A stretch of 64,000 bases of DNA from Atriophallophorus winterbourni (taxonomy: Eukaryota > Platyhelminthes > Trematoda > Plagiorchiida > Microphallidae): contig JACCGJ010019685.1 in the NCBI GenBank assembly GCA_013407085.1, positions 17,118-81,117 on the forward strand. Direction: 5' to 3'. Under the pieces are notes generated by a model. It was not told where the DNA came from and ran no database searches. It saw only the letters and a list, made by a program, of their open reading frames with translations. Within the stretch, counting starts at the first letter, position 1. The number at the start of each line of letters is the position of its first letter. Of the stretch, positions 42,950-54,112 are shown one piece after another. Both the position numbers and the translations under genes were made by a program.

Positions 42950-45833
42950 AAATTTTTGTCTCAACTTACTTCCACTCCTTTTAATCCCGCTCCTTTTTAT
43001 GTTAGTATTCTACGCATAAATGCCCGACAAATTACCCTTTAAAATTCAAATGCCTAAATCTTTTCTCATTACGAACTTAGTAGACATTATTCTTATAACT
43101 GAAACGTGAACCCGAGATGACCAGCCTGACTCAACACTCATAGTACCTAATTACAAGATATTCAGGAATAACGGAAGTGCGAAACGGGGAGGTGGTACTC
43201 TTATCTATGTTCATTCCAAATTTAAAGCTGATACCTTTACTTCGCATAGTTTGTCAGAACTAGAAGACTCAACATGGATTGTATTACCATCCTTAGATCT
43301 CTTAATAGGTTGTATTTATTATCCACCGTATTCAACTATCTCTAAAATGGATTCCTTAATTAATGCGTTTATAGAAGCATCTCTACATGACACAAAATAT
43401 AAGCTTATTTCTGGTGACTTCAACATGCCAAAATTAAACTGGCACGATCGTGCATATCACAGCTGCTATACACCTTTCACTAGAACGATTGACTTACTAG
43501 GATATAAGCAATTTATTGACCAACCTACAAGAAATGACAATATCTTAGACCTAGTCTTCACTCTGAACCTTTTTCCAGCTAACCTGAAGGTAATTCCATC
43601 TTTCCTTAACAGTGACCATAGAATATTATCATTTCAAATATTATGCGCCACAACTTCTGTCAATTCTTCGCAGCCATCTAATAATAAGCATACCTACAAC
43701 TACATTAACTGGAATCTACTGTCAGAATTCATTAGAACAGAAGACTAGAGCCGATTCTTCCTCTCTAGTGATTTCACAACAGTCTCTTCAACATTTCATT
43801 CACAATTGAGAGGGTTACTTATGAAGGCATCATATAAGCTCATTAGGCACACAAAATTAATGGAAGCCAAGAAAATAGAAAAGAAAATGATGAAACTACA
43901 TTTCGTTGCTGTAAAAACACATGACATTTTCGCCCTTCTTCGTTCTTATGAACTATCAAGAAGTCACAGATATGCTTTAGATAGCACGCTTAGAGCCGAC
44001 GAAAACAAAGCTCTTATAAGTCAGGATAAGCCGAAATCACTAAGTAAACTTTTCAAGTTAAGATTATCCAACTCACCCAGCAACATAGATTTCATTATCA
44101 AATATTGTAATTCATCCGCAGTTGAAACAATTGTTAGTTCACCTGATGCTATCTGCGAAGAATTCCTTCTTTACTTTAACTCTACCTACAACAATTCAAA
44201 CTACGTTTACACAACCAGTCATCTTCCTTCGCCGAATACACTAAATACTTTGAGTATAAACCTGAGTGACATAAATAAATTATGTCAGCAATCAACTGTC
44301 AGTCTTAAACCTGACACAGCAGGCATACCTCCAGCCATATGCAAAATGGGTGGTAAAGACTTTCAACTTCTCCTGCTTAACCTATTTAACGCATCTATTG
44401 AATCTGGTACCTTTCCGGCAGAATGGAAACACTCGATTGTTATACCTAGATGCAAATCTGGCTCAAAACACTTAGTTACTAACTACCGACCAATAAATCA
44501 TACAGCCTTCTTATCAAGATTATTTGAAAAAATTGTAAAGAAAGCTATGCTTGAATATCCTGACACCTAGTTTCTTTTCTAAGGCACAGCACGGATTTCC
44601 TTAACAAAAGATCCTGCATTACTTGCCAGCTAGAATACTTAGACTGCATCACAAGTTCAATTGAAATTGTCTTTTCAGTTATAGTTGTCTTCCTTGATAT
44701 AACCAAAGCTTTCGACACAGTACCGCATAACCCATTACTATCTAAGCTAAGTTCATTTGGTATAGGTGGCAATCTTCATTCTTGGCTCACTTCTTTTCTT
44801 ACAGATCGCACATACTGTGTTGAGGTTAATGGTCACAGATCGCGCACCTTGCCGATTCCAAGTGGCGTGATACAAGGCAGTGTTTTAGGTCCATTACTTT
44901 TTCTCCTATACATAAATGATGTACATACAGTCGTCTCTCATAGTAAACTATTCTTGTTCGCAGATGACATGAAAGTAGTAATTTCCTTCCCATCTTCTGA
45001 AACACAAACTTACATTGCCAGACTGAACAAAGATTTGGATGCATTATCCAAATGGGGTAAAATTAATGGTCTGTCATTTTCTGTAGAAAAATCTAAGTTC
45101 ATGCCTTTAGGATGTACAATTCCTGATAACTCAATCCTTCTTAATGTTAATCCTATTCAAATTATCGATTGCACACGTGATCTTGGGTTCAAATATTCAG
45201 CATCGCTTACATTCAACGAGCATATAAATCACGTGATCTCAAAAGCAAAGCAGTGTTAATATGATTCATAAGTTCTTTACTCTCTCACACTGTAAGTTAG
45301 AACTTTATAAACTTTTCACCATACCCCTCTTTGACTACTGTAATATAATATATAGCAGTATAAATAAAATTGATACCATCCTTTTGGAAAACGTACAACG
45401 TACTTTTACCAAATCAATCACCCGATATAGCTCGAATCAATCATATAGAGTATGATGTACGTAGCTCAAGCCAGAACCACTATGGTTCCGTAGAATTAGA
45501 CACAACCTAATACTGTTCTTTAGAATAATATCTTCTGATAATATAGATATAAATTCGTCTATCCGCTTCCGAAAAGGTTCTAGATATAACTTAAGAAATC
45601 AAGATAACTTAGTGGAATTACCTAGATCCTGTACGAAAGTAAGAAGTAACTTCTACCTAAATAAATACGCTAAACTCTGGAATATTCTTCCGAAAAACAT
45701 AAGACTTTGTACCTCACTATGTGATTTTAAATCACATCTGTATTCATTTCTCACAGTTGAAAAATTAATGAAACTTCTCAACCTAGATGTCTCATTAGAT
45801 GAACTATACAATCATGGCATTGCTGGATATTAA
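42950..45833 (+). pseudogene. LINE-E2 ORF2 remnant (endonuclease and reverse transcriptase)
   Basis: EN is readable with 'RRGGGTLIY'-type and 'LIGCIYYPPYSTIS' blocks, 'ISGDFNMPKLNWHD' and 'LNSDHRIL'. Two Trp codons have become stops: TGA at 43,107-43,109 and TAG at 43,746-43,748, judged against LINE-E1. RT: 'DTAGIPPAICKMGGKD', 'FLDITKAFDTVPHN', 'SGVIQGSVLGPLLFLLYIND' and 'FLFADDMKVVIS' intact. Frameshifts near 44,565, 44,770 and 45,257 break the rest. It ends 'YNHGIAGY'. Confidence 0.8.
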
Positions 45834-46370
45834 CAGTGATATCAGTTTTTTAACTTTCATAGTGAACAGTTGCTCCGTCCCTTAGTATTTATTTTCCAGA
45901 TTACCTCTTTACATCCATATGAAAAATTCCAGTTCACAAACGAGTCAACACTGGAACGCCAAATCTTCTACGAATACCCACGGAAAGACACTCTCCATTC
46001 AGAACATATATTCGACAATAATAATGTGTTTCAACTAAACATTTTTAAAGATTCTCTCTCTGTTCGAGATTCCTCGCATCTTCGATGTTCCGGTCCATCG
46101 TTCTTCAATATTCTTTGTATCATTTTTCTCCTCACCCAATTTTCTTTTCATACAATAACTGCTCATATATTGAATTTCTGTAAAACTGATTGATTATCAT
46201 TTACCTGGACCATTTTAACGAACGAAAAATTATCAGCACCTATGATCTTGAAAATGTTATTAATTATTGCCCATTTTTATGCTGTATGTATACAAACAAC
46301 TTTGATAATTATCGATCATGCTTAGCATGCCTTGGAATTCCAAGAATAAAATATTTATTTATTTATTTAT

Positions 46371-47304
46371 ATCATGAAAGCCTTCGACAGGGTCCCGCAT
46401 ATTCTACTCCTCGCAAAATTATCTGCTGTAGGTATTACTGTAAACCTACTTTCGTGGTTCAAATATTTTCTCACTGGTCGCACCTTTCCGGTAGATATAA
46501 ATGGCTAACGTTTAAGAACTCTGCAAATTCCAAGCGGAGTCATACAAGGAAGCGTTCTAGGTCCACTACTCTTCTTGTTATTTATCAACGATATACTATC
46601 TGTCATAACACACTGTAAGATCTTTTTGTTTGCAGATGATATAAAAGTCGCCATAGCCTTTCCATCTAACCAGACTAACGACTTTATATCAAAATTGAAA
46701 CAAGACCTGGATGCTCTACTTCAACGGAGTATTCGAAACGGTCTTGAGTTCTCCACCAATAAATCTAATTTCATAAATTTCAACTGTATCATACCAAAAG
46801 ATTCTATCATCCTAAATAATACATCACTACAACCAGCACAATGTTTACGTGATTCAGGTTATCGATATTCTGGATCACTTACATTTCATGAACAAATATG
46901 CTACTTAATTTCTAAAACAAGAAAGAATATAGGTTTACTTCATAGATTCATCTCTCTGCCTCAGTGCAAGCTGGAACTTTACAAGTTACATACACTATCT
47001 TTATTAGATTACTGCAACATTATATCTAGTAACCTTACTCGGTCTGATAGTTATGCTTTAGAAGGCATCCAACGTTCTTTCACACGATCCATTACCAACT
47101 GTTCGGATAAGCATTCATATAAGGAAAGATGTCAGATCCTAGGATTGGAACCATTATGGTTTCGAAGAATAAAACAAAATCTCATACTCTTTTACAGAAT
47201 ATTGAAAAAAAATATGATTGACATTGATTTACAATTAGATTTCAAAAACTCTGATGTATATAATCTTTGACACAAAAACAAAATATGTATACCGAAAATC
47301 CAGG
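46371..47304 (+). mobile_element. LINE-E3, left part (RT), starting at the tail of LINE-E2
   Basis: 5'-truncated inside RT: the first bases after the LINE-E2 (TTTA)n tail read 'KAFDRVPHILLLAKL'. It continues with 'SGVIQGSVLGPLLFLLFIND', 'FLFADDIKVAIAF' and the post-RT region to 'LDFKNSDVYNL', stop, 'KNKICIPKIQ'. LINE-B1 is inserted at 47,305. The right part is at 51,606-52,332. Confidence 0.85.
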
Positions 47305-47525
47305 ATTCAAGATTCAAGATTCAAGATTCAAGATTTATGGTTAAAAAAGCAAATTGCTGTACAGTACCATAGGATATACGTATAAAAAATTTAAAAAAAT
47401 CGTTACTTGTATGATCATATCCGTGTTCTTCATAGGTGGAGCAAAAATAATCCTCAATGGCGACACAGACTGAGGGAAAAAATCTTTGGATGGACGGTAG
47501 TTCCGTGCGTTAAAAAATATAGACA

Positions 47526-50335
47526 TCAATAGGTAGGGGCCAACGCAGTAGTTCTCAACATAAGGTTTCGTAACCTTTGTTTAAAGATGTGCTCGTTTGC
47601 TGAGGTAACAATATCTATCGGCAAGCTATTCCACAAGAAGCATACACGAACAGCGAAGAAGTGACGACGACAATTCAATCGTGAGTGTGGGATTTGAAGG
47701 GTCAAAGGGTGGCTGCGTGTGGGGACAACCGAACCAAACTTGAAGAGGTGTTTGAGAGGGTGGGATTTCGCATAGATGATTCGATATGTCAGAGTGAGGT
47801 CGTGTAGGATACGCCTGCGCTCGAGGGTGCACAGTCCAAGTCTGGTCAGTCGCTGCTCAAAGGGTAAATTATTCAATCCGGTAACAATTTTGGTTGCCTT
47901 GTGATAAATTCGTTCGAGGAGCGAGATGTTTTTTTCCATCCATGGCGTCCAAGCTTGTACAGCGTAGTCAACGACAGGATGTATGTAAGTGTTCAGTAAT
48001 TTCGCGAGTGAGTGTGGTGGGAAACGTCCGAAAATGCGTTTCAGTAAACCTAGCAAGCTGCACGCACGCTTGTAGACGGCGTCGCACTGTAGGCTGTTCT
48101 TCAAAGTACCAGACACCAAGATTCCGAGATCTTTTTGTGATGTACTCCATTCAAGCGGGTGGCTGCCAAGTGTGTAGGTAAAGGGAAAGGGTTTTCCGAC
48201 TTGCAACATTTTGCACTTGCGGAAATTAAATGGCAGTTTGTTTTGGATTGACCACTGGTGCAGCTTATTCAAATCTCCTTGCAGAACTTGACAGTCCTCG
48301 ATAGAGTTGACCTTCGTCCAGATTTTTACATCATCTGCGAATAAAACAAGCTTACATGCTAGTAAGTTCGGTAGATCGTTTATAAATATGAGGAACAGTA
48401 TTGGACCGAGAACCGAACCCTGAGGGACTCCGCTCGTGGCTTCAATTGTTCGAGAAGTTTCACCATCTATTCTGACTTTTACTTTGCGTCCAGACAGGTA
48501 ACTTGTGAACCATGTTAGTAGGTTTCCGATGACGCCAACATTCTGCAGTTTCTGAAGCAGTAAGGAGTGATTCACTCTGTCGAATGCTTTAGATATATCT
48601 AAGTAACCGGCATGGACGGAACCCCCTTGGTCTAGTGCTTGCGTCCAGTCATTTAGAGTCGTGAGCAAGTTAGACAGGCATGAATATGTTTTCCTAAATC
48701 CGTGTTGTGTAAAGTTATTAGCTGATGGTTCTCGAGATGTTCAACAAGTCGTTCACACACCAGGCGTTCCAAAATTTTAGAAACCGCTGAAAGAAGCGTC
48801 ACGGGGCGGTAATTCGCCGGATCAGAACGACTGCCCCCTTTGTAGATTGGTGTGATAACACCGGTTTTCCATTGAGTTGGTACGGTTCCCGTATTCAATG
48901 AGTGCCTGAATAGACCACTTAGTGGGCCACAAAGCTCCAGCTCGCATGACTTCAGAACAGCGGGTGTTATTCCATCCTCTCCTGGTGATTTGCGAACGTT
49001 CAGTCCGCGTAAATGTTTTCGCACAACCGTAGGATTTACCTCGATGTTGCTAAGGCATTCGACTTGTAGTGGGTGCGGCAAAGACGTCAGCGTTGACACG
49101 TTCTTTGGACAAAATACTTGCGCATAAAATGATATTAGGGCATCAGCTGTATCCTTGACATTATCAGTCAGTCCGTTCTCTGTCTGCATAGGAAATACAC
49201 CTGGCTTAACCTTGGTCGCGGTGTTTACGATGGTGTACAGCAACTTAGGATGTCGTTCCATCTGGTCGATCAGCTTCCAATGGTGATATTGCTTGTCTTC
49301 TCGAATTAGGGACGTCACCTTGTTACGAAAACTACGGAAGTGTTCCCAGGATGCGTCTGTTCGTATTATTTTGTGTGCAGCCCATGCGGAATTTCGCATG
49401 GCTATCCACTTCCGAGTGCGGCTTCGAAGTTTGAAGCAAAATGTTCTTGATTTCCTTTTGGGAACACAGGTAGAATTGTCGTCTAGTTTTGTACCGATAT
49501 AACTTAACAGACTAGAACAATGAGTATCTGCATTCGTAAGATCGAGATGTTTTTCCTCCATAATCGTAATGGCACCGCGAAGGCCGAAGTAATCGACTCT
49601 CCTGATGAACTTAACGTCGCCCGACGCCCTTCTGGCGTTGCACACGAATTCGAAGGACAACACAAGATGGTCACTTAGCCCCAAAGGACTATGATACTGC
49701 ACTGACTCCACTGCTGTTGCTTCGGAGGTTAAAACCAGATCTAGAATTGACGATTCATTGAGGCCCCTTTGTCGAGTGAATGAATGGACATGGTTGTATA
49801 GGGGAGTGAAAGTGATAATCTCACGGAATTTGTACTCAAGGGATTGCTGAGTATGCACACTTTTGGTGTAGAGATGTGGGAGGTTAAAATCACCCATTAT
49901 TAACAGTTGGCATCCTCTAAGATTTCCAGCGTTGCGCATCATTTGTAACAACGTTTCATTTTGGGCATCGGAAGAGTTGGGCGAGCGGTAGATCACACCA
50001 AGTGTACAGTTCTCTCCAGTTTCCAAGCGAAGGCTACACCACATGGTGTCCTCTAGCTCAAACCTTGTGTCAGGTACAGCTGTGCATTGAAGACGTTCGT
50101 TATAATACAAAGCAACTCCACCACCTGATCTTGAACGGTCTCGTCGAAGTAGGATCATGTTGGGAAGTGCCAGCTCGCAATCGTTCACCTGATCGTGAAA
50201 CCATGTTTCGGTAACAGCAATGATGTCAGCAGAAAACTGAGCGTTAAAGTGAGACAATTCGGCGATTTTGTTCCGCAAGCACTGTGCATTTGTGTATAGG
50301 CATTTAACAGTGGTTTTCGTGTGTAGCGAGCCTAT
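47526..50335 (-). pseudogene. LINE-B1 ORF2 (endonuclease and reverse transcriptase), one frameshift
   Basis: The frame opens as ORF1 ends ('GSLHTKTTVKCLYTNAQCLR'). EN: 'VTETWFHDQ', 'GVIYRSPNSS', 'LIMGDFNLPHL', 'GLSDHLVLSFEF' - all catalytic motifs present. RT: 'RKSPGEDGITPAVLKS', 'YLDISKAFDRVNHSLLLQKL', 'SGVPQGSVLGPILFLIFIND', 'LFADDVKIW'. The only break I find is a 1-nt shift near 48,715, between 'LENHQLI' and the 'QHGFRKTYSCLSNLL' block. Post-RT: 'SQKDLGILVSGTLKN', 'LNCRRHFFAVRVCFLWNSLP'. Stop at 47,526. Confidence 0.9.
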
Positions 50336-51591
50336 GCGGATGATGTTTGTATGTCCGACCCCCTGAGAGCCGGACCATGATGTACTCGGTCCGACTCGGT
50401 TTGAGCCGGACCCACTACGTTTTTTGATGTATTGGTTGCTTCCGTTTCGGTGGGAACGCTACCGTCTACCGCCCCCAGCCGCGAGTGTGTCTCACTCATT
50501 GGTTTGGGTGGGCTAAGTCTAACATCCTTGGGTAGTGTTCGTTTCTTTTTTGTCCATTCCGACCTTACTATTTCAGCCATAGCGCTGGTCAAGAACGTAA
50601 TCTTCAGAGGTTTCGGTCCATCCCCCTTGTATTTTGGCGAAAAAGGAACTCGAAAAGTGTCCACAACAACGGCATTAGAAATATCGAGAGAACACGCAAT
50701 GTAGCGCCATTGTTTGACGTCGTGCTCTACCGTTTCCTGATTCGATGCTTTAGAAGTATTTTCTGGTACACCAAGTAGAACTATACTTCGCGATACCGTT
50801 TGTTCCCTGTCGTTCAAGCTGCCCTTCCTTTCCCACCATGGTACATCGGGATATATGCGGCAGTTGGAGTCGGAATCTGACTTGAGTAGGTATGCATTCA
50901 GCAATACGTTCTCGATATCAGCCTCGCATTTTAGTGTTACCTTGAGCAAGCGAGGTTGACCAATATGAGGTGAAGATGAATGGCGGGTTAGACGAGTCAC
51001 CTTTTCTGCGTTTACATGTTCAATTTTCATTAGGTGACAAAGTTCAGACCATTTATCGACATCATGTTTCTGTTTGCTATCAAACAGGCTTTCTTGGGAC
51101 TCGCTGACATTCGTACATATAACGTTCAGCCTGTATGGGGTGTTCTTTTTTCGTATCGGAAAGTCAGGCGTTTTAGAATTAAAAACCTTTGTGGCTTGAC
51201 TTTGTGAGTCGGGTACAGCAGTTTTGGGGTGTACAGCTGAGGTCGACCGTAACAGCATATCTCTATAAGAATTTCCTACTTCTGTGGTCGTTTTAGCTGA
51301 TTCCAAAACGGGAATAACCCTGCTTTTTTGCTTTTTTGGCACACGAATAGCCTTAGTCTTAGATTCCTTCAATGGTGGTCCCGAAATCGATGTATTGATA
51401 TGGTGGTTTACATCAGTGATCACTTGCGTACTCACATGATTTACCAACATTTCTTCCACACGTCGAAGGCCCAACTCCAAACCGGCCATTCTATTTTCTA
51501 TTTTGGATCCAAAAGTATCGTTATAGTGCAATGGTTTAGCTCTGCAACGAACACAGACATAGCATGCACCTGGAACCATTTCATTATTCAA
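50332..51591 (-). CDS. LINE-B1 ORF1, open, 5'-truncated
   Basis: About 415 codons without interruption; the first ATG in frame is at 51,579. It begins in the second half of a Cys finger ('CYVCVRCRAKP') and continues with a probable coiled coil ('GLELGLRRVEEML'). Two ORF1 core blocks follow: 'VTRLTRHSSSPHIGQPRLLK' and 'PDVPWWERKG', then 'SRSIVLLGVPENTSKAS' and 'YKGDGPKPLKITFLTS'. The stop TAG at 50,332 overlaps the start of the ORF2 frame. The role is RNA binding and particle formation. Because the first finger half is missing, a functional protein is doubtful. Confidence 0.8.
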   Translation of the reverse strand: MNNEMVPGACYVCVRCRAKPLHYNDTFGSKIENRMAGLELGLRRVEEMLVNHVSTQVITDVNHHINTSISGPPLKESKTKAIRVPKKQKSRVIPVLESAKTTTEVGNSYRDMLLRSTSAVHPKTAVPDSQSQATKVFNSKTPDFPIRKKNTPYRLNVICTNVSESQESLFDSKQKHDVDKWSELCHLMKIEHVNAEKVTRLTRHSSSPHIGQPRLLKVTLKCEADIENVLLNAYLLKSDSDSNCRIYPDVPWWERKGSLNDREQTVSRSIVLLGVPENTSKASNQETVEHDVKQWRYIACSLDISNAVVVDTFRVPFSPKYKGDGPKPLKITFLTSAMAEIVRSEWTKKKRTLPKDVRLSPPKPMSETHSRLGAVDGSVPTETEATNTSKNVVGPAQTESDRVHHGPALRGSDIQTSSA

Positions 51592-51605
51592 TAATGCTAT
51601 CGAGT

Positions 51606-52332
51606 CAGGGGCTAAAGTACGAAAAGATTTCTTTATTTATAAATATTCTCGTTTATGGAATTTACTTCCTAATAATATAAGATTGAGCACTTCATAAACG
51701 GAATTCAAAAAGCAACTCAACTCTTTTTTATCTCCGGAAAAATTAGGTAAGCTATTTCTAATTAATACAACTATATATAATTTATACTTATACGGCATAA
51801 AAGGCTTTTAATATTTTTTAGCAATAAAAATTTTTAAAGTGACATATAACTTTTTTCTTGAGAATTTACTTTTCAGAATTGTTGAAATTCAACAAAATAC
51901 ACTCTCACAATTCTTGAAATGGCGATACATTTCATATTTCCGTGACCCGATGAAGTGAACCTTCTATACAATTATCTGCGTTTGAAGTTGCATTTGGAAA
52001 ATCATACATGAATAAACATTGCTGTCCAGACCTACCCAAACTGTAATTAACCCATTTTAAACAATTACTGTCGTATTCGTTAAAAACGTGAACCTTTATC
52101 ATTTATTTTCCCGATATTCTATCAACTTTATATTTCAAACAAGCTACCATCTGTACAAATATTATCCAACTATTTTTTCACGGTTGGTAACAAAAAATGT
52201 ATTTATGTGTGACCTCAACATTTGTATAATTACCGTTTTTTTTGATGTACTTATTCATGAAAACAAATAATCATGTATAGCATGACTTGGTGTATCCAAG
52301 AATATACATTATTATTATTAATATTATTATTA
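51606..52332 (+). mobile_element. LINE-E3, right part (ORF2 end and 3' UTR)
   Basis: Resumes LINE-E3 after LINE-B1: 'AKVRKDFFIYKYSRLWNLLP', a stop, 'EFKKQLNSFLSPEKLGKLFL', ending 'YGIKGF' near 51,812. The 3' UTR ends with 'CATGACTTGG', TGTAT, CCAAG (52,281-52,300) and an (ATT)n tail at 52,309-52,332. Confidence 0.8.
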
Positions 52333-52334
52333 GA

Positions 52335-52780
52335 ATGCGGGACCGTGTCTGGGAAAATTACAAAGCTTCTCAGACACAACGGTCCTGGACAAGGTATAAA
52401 ATGGTCAGAAATAAGGCTGTGGGAATTCAACGCATGGCAAAACGTGACTTTGACTCACGGTTGGCACGGAATATAAAGCAGTGCCCAAAACGTTACTATA
52501 GTTATGCCCAATCCAAAGGCAAAACGTTCGATTGGATTGGCAACCTTTAGCAGGAAAACGGACCCCAAATAGTTTCAGATTCAGAAAAGGCTTCGGCTTT
52601 TCTCAAACATTCCCAGTCTGTTCAGAGGCTTGATCTCCAAATAGATCCACCTAACATGCCAGTCATCAAAAGGCCTGATATCGTTACTCCACTTGAGGAG
52701 TTATTTTCCACTGATGATGAGGTTAAACTTGCTCTTGCAGCAACTAACCCCCATAAATCTGCTGATCGTAAGTTCTTATT
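52335..52780 (+). pseudogene. LINE-F fragment (EN-RT linker of a CR1-type ORF2)
   Basis: Reading 'RMRDRVWENYKASQTQRSW', 'RNKAVGIQRMAKRDFDSRLA', 'RNIKQCPKRYYSYAQSKGKT', then after a stop 'DSEKASAFLKHSQSVQ'. The same region of LINE-C1 reads 'RCRDRSWRAYKF', 'KAKRDFESRLAKKAK', 'LKAFYGYVQSKRS': related but a different family. It starts directly at the LINE-E3 tail. Confidence 0.65.
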
Positions 52781-52943
52781 TAGTAAAAGGGTACGTTCAA
52801 CTTGGTTGTATTTCCCACGCTCTTCCACATAATCTATTTCCAAATCGCTGTTCTCTGATGTTGCTGTAAATTGTCAATCAATTTATCGCATTATATACAC
52901 ATCGTAACTAGAATCAACATATTCTATTACGGTTTTGAAAATT

Positions 52944-52954
52944 TATATATATAT

Positions 52955-53002
<48 letters not shown>
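52944..53002. repeat. (TA)n microsatellite
   Basis: About 59 bp of TA units with one shift (ATAATA). LINE-C1 begins about 40 bp downstream. Confidence 0.95.
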
Positions 53003-53004
<2 letters not shown>

Positions 53005-53045
53005 TTTATTGTCATTCAAAATTGAACTATCCCTAAAGCTTAATA

Positions 53046-54104
53046 TCCCAGCATTTCAATTGAATGTGGTAAGAAGGTAGTGGAAAGCATAACTTGTGAT
53101 GTGTGCAAGAGATGGGCGCATCCAAAATGCTCTGACATTCTTGCCAAGCATTACGAAACGTATTGTAAAAATAGTTTCATGGAATGGGTATGCTGGTAGT
53201 GTAAGAGAAACGCAAGGGAATTATTCCTGAGGACCTCTGCTAGTAGTTTAAACAATGTTGTAGCAAATAGTAAGAGTTCTCCGTTGTCCTACGCCGAGGT
53301 CGTAAGAAAAAGAACACCCCGTCAACAAAACCCGGCCCTGTCTGCAGTACCATCGGTAAGAATCAAAAAGCAACACACAGGGTAAAAAGAACCCTAAAAA
53401 GAAAACCGTCGATAACGATAATTGTCCGGTAATATCACAGCAAGCTAACTGCGTTGCTTTAGAAAGGCAAATAAATGCCTTAGCTGAGCAAGTTAGTTAG
53501 CTTGCTACACCCCATAAATGGCGGAAACGAGGCCATCTCGTACTCTCCTCATCCTAAATATGGAAGAGCCGCTGATTCGCGAAAGCGAATCCCGGCGCCA
53601 AATGGACCGTTCTAGGGTTTAAAACATTTTGCGCATGGCAGGGCTAATTAACTGCCAGGTAAAAAGGGTCCATCGTGTAGGCCGGTGGAACCAAACTGTA
53701 AGTAGCGCTCGTCCTATCTTGGTAGAATTTATGAACCAGCAGGACAGGGATACGCTTCTTTTGAAAAGTGCTTACCTTGAGCGCTACACAAATGGGCGTT
53801 TCAAAGTTGTCCAGGATAAGGGGCCCGAACCACATTTTCATGGGAAGCTTCCAAAAGCGCCCATGACTGGCGTGAAAACTCCCATAAAAGGGATCAACAT
53901 TAGCCACCATAAATGTTTAAGTCATCTGCGGTAGTTGTCATTGAAGATGTACTCCAAAATGGCCCGCCAGTAGAATACGAGCGCATGAAAAACTCGCTTT
54001 TCAGTAGGCTTCTGAACGAGGAAAATCTATTTAAAACTGCCATTAGGCCGGTGCAAGCTCGTTCGCAAGGGCAGTCTAGCCACTTATCAACTTCTCCGGT
54101 TTAA
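53046..54104 (+). pseudogene. LINE-C1 ORF1 (PHD-like finger and RNA-binding region)
   Basis: 'CGKKVVESITCDVCKRWAHP', 'KCSDILAKHYETYC' and 'EWVCW' followed by a TAG give a PHD-like finger. 'SPLSYAEVVRKRTP' follows, then a broken linker, then the RNA-binding block open at 53,629-53,934: 'GLINCQVKRVHRVGRWNQTV', 'ARPILVEFMNQQDRDTLL'. Three or more frame changes. The ORF1 stop TAA (54,102) lies inside the ORF2 frame. Confidence 0.75.
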
Positions 54105-54112
54105 AAAAACGG

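Larger units (their letters stand above)
41870..46368 (+). mobile_element. LINE-E2, CR1-type LINE
   Basis: ORF1 (41.87-42.93 kb), EN (42.95-43.75 kb), RT and post-RT (43.8-45.83 kb), 3' UTR to a terminal CTTGGAATTCCAAG hairpin, AATAAA and (TTTA)n tail at 46,331-46,368. It retains more of ORF1 than E1 but has more lesions in ORF2. Confidence 0.85.
47305..51605 (-). mobile_element. LINE-B1, young CR1-type LINE nested in LINE-E3, 4-bp TSD
   Basis: Minus-strand copy with ORF1, ORF2, a 3' UTR and an (AATCTTG)n tail of four to five units (plus-strand GATTCAA repeats, 47,305-47,335). The target repeats CAGG lie at 47,301-47,304 and 51,606-51,609. On both sides LINE-E3 sequence resumes ('ICIPKIQ' left; 'AKVRKDFFIYKYSRLWNLLP' right). 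The element is 5'-truncated within the ORF1 finger. Confidence 0.9.
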
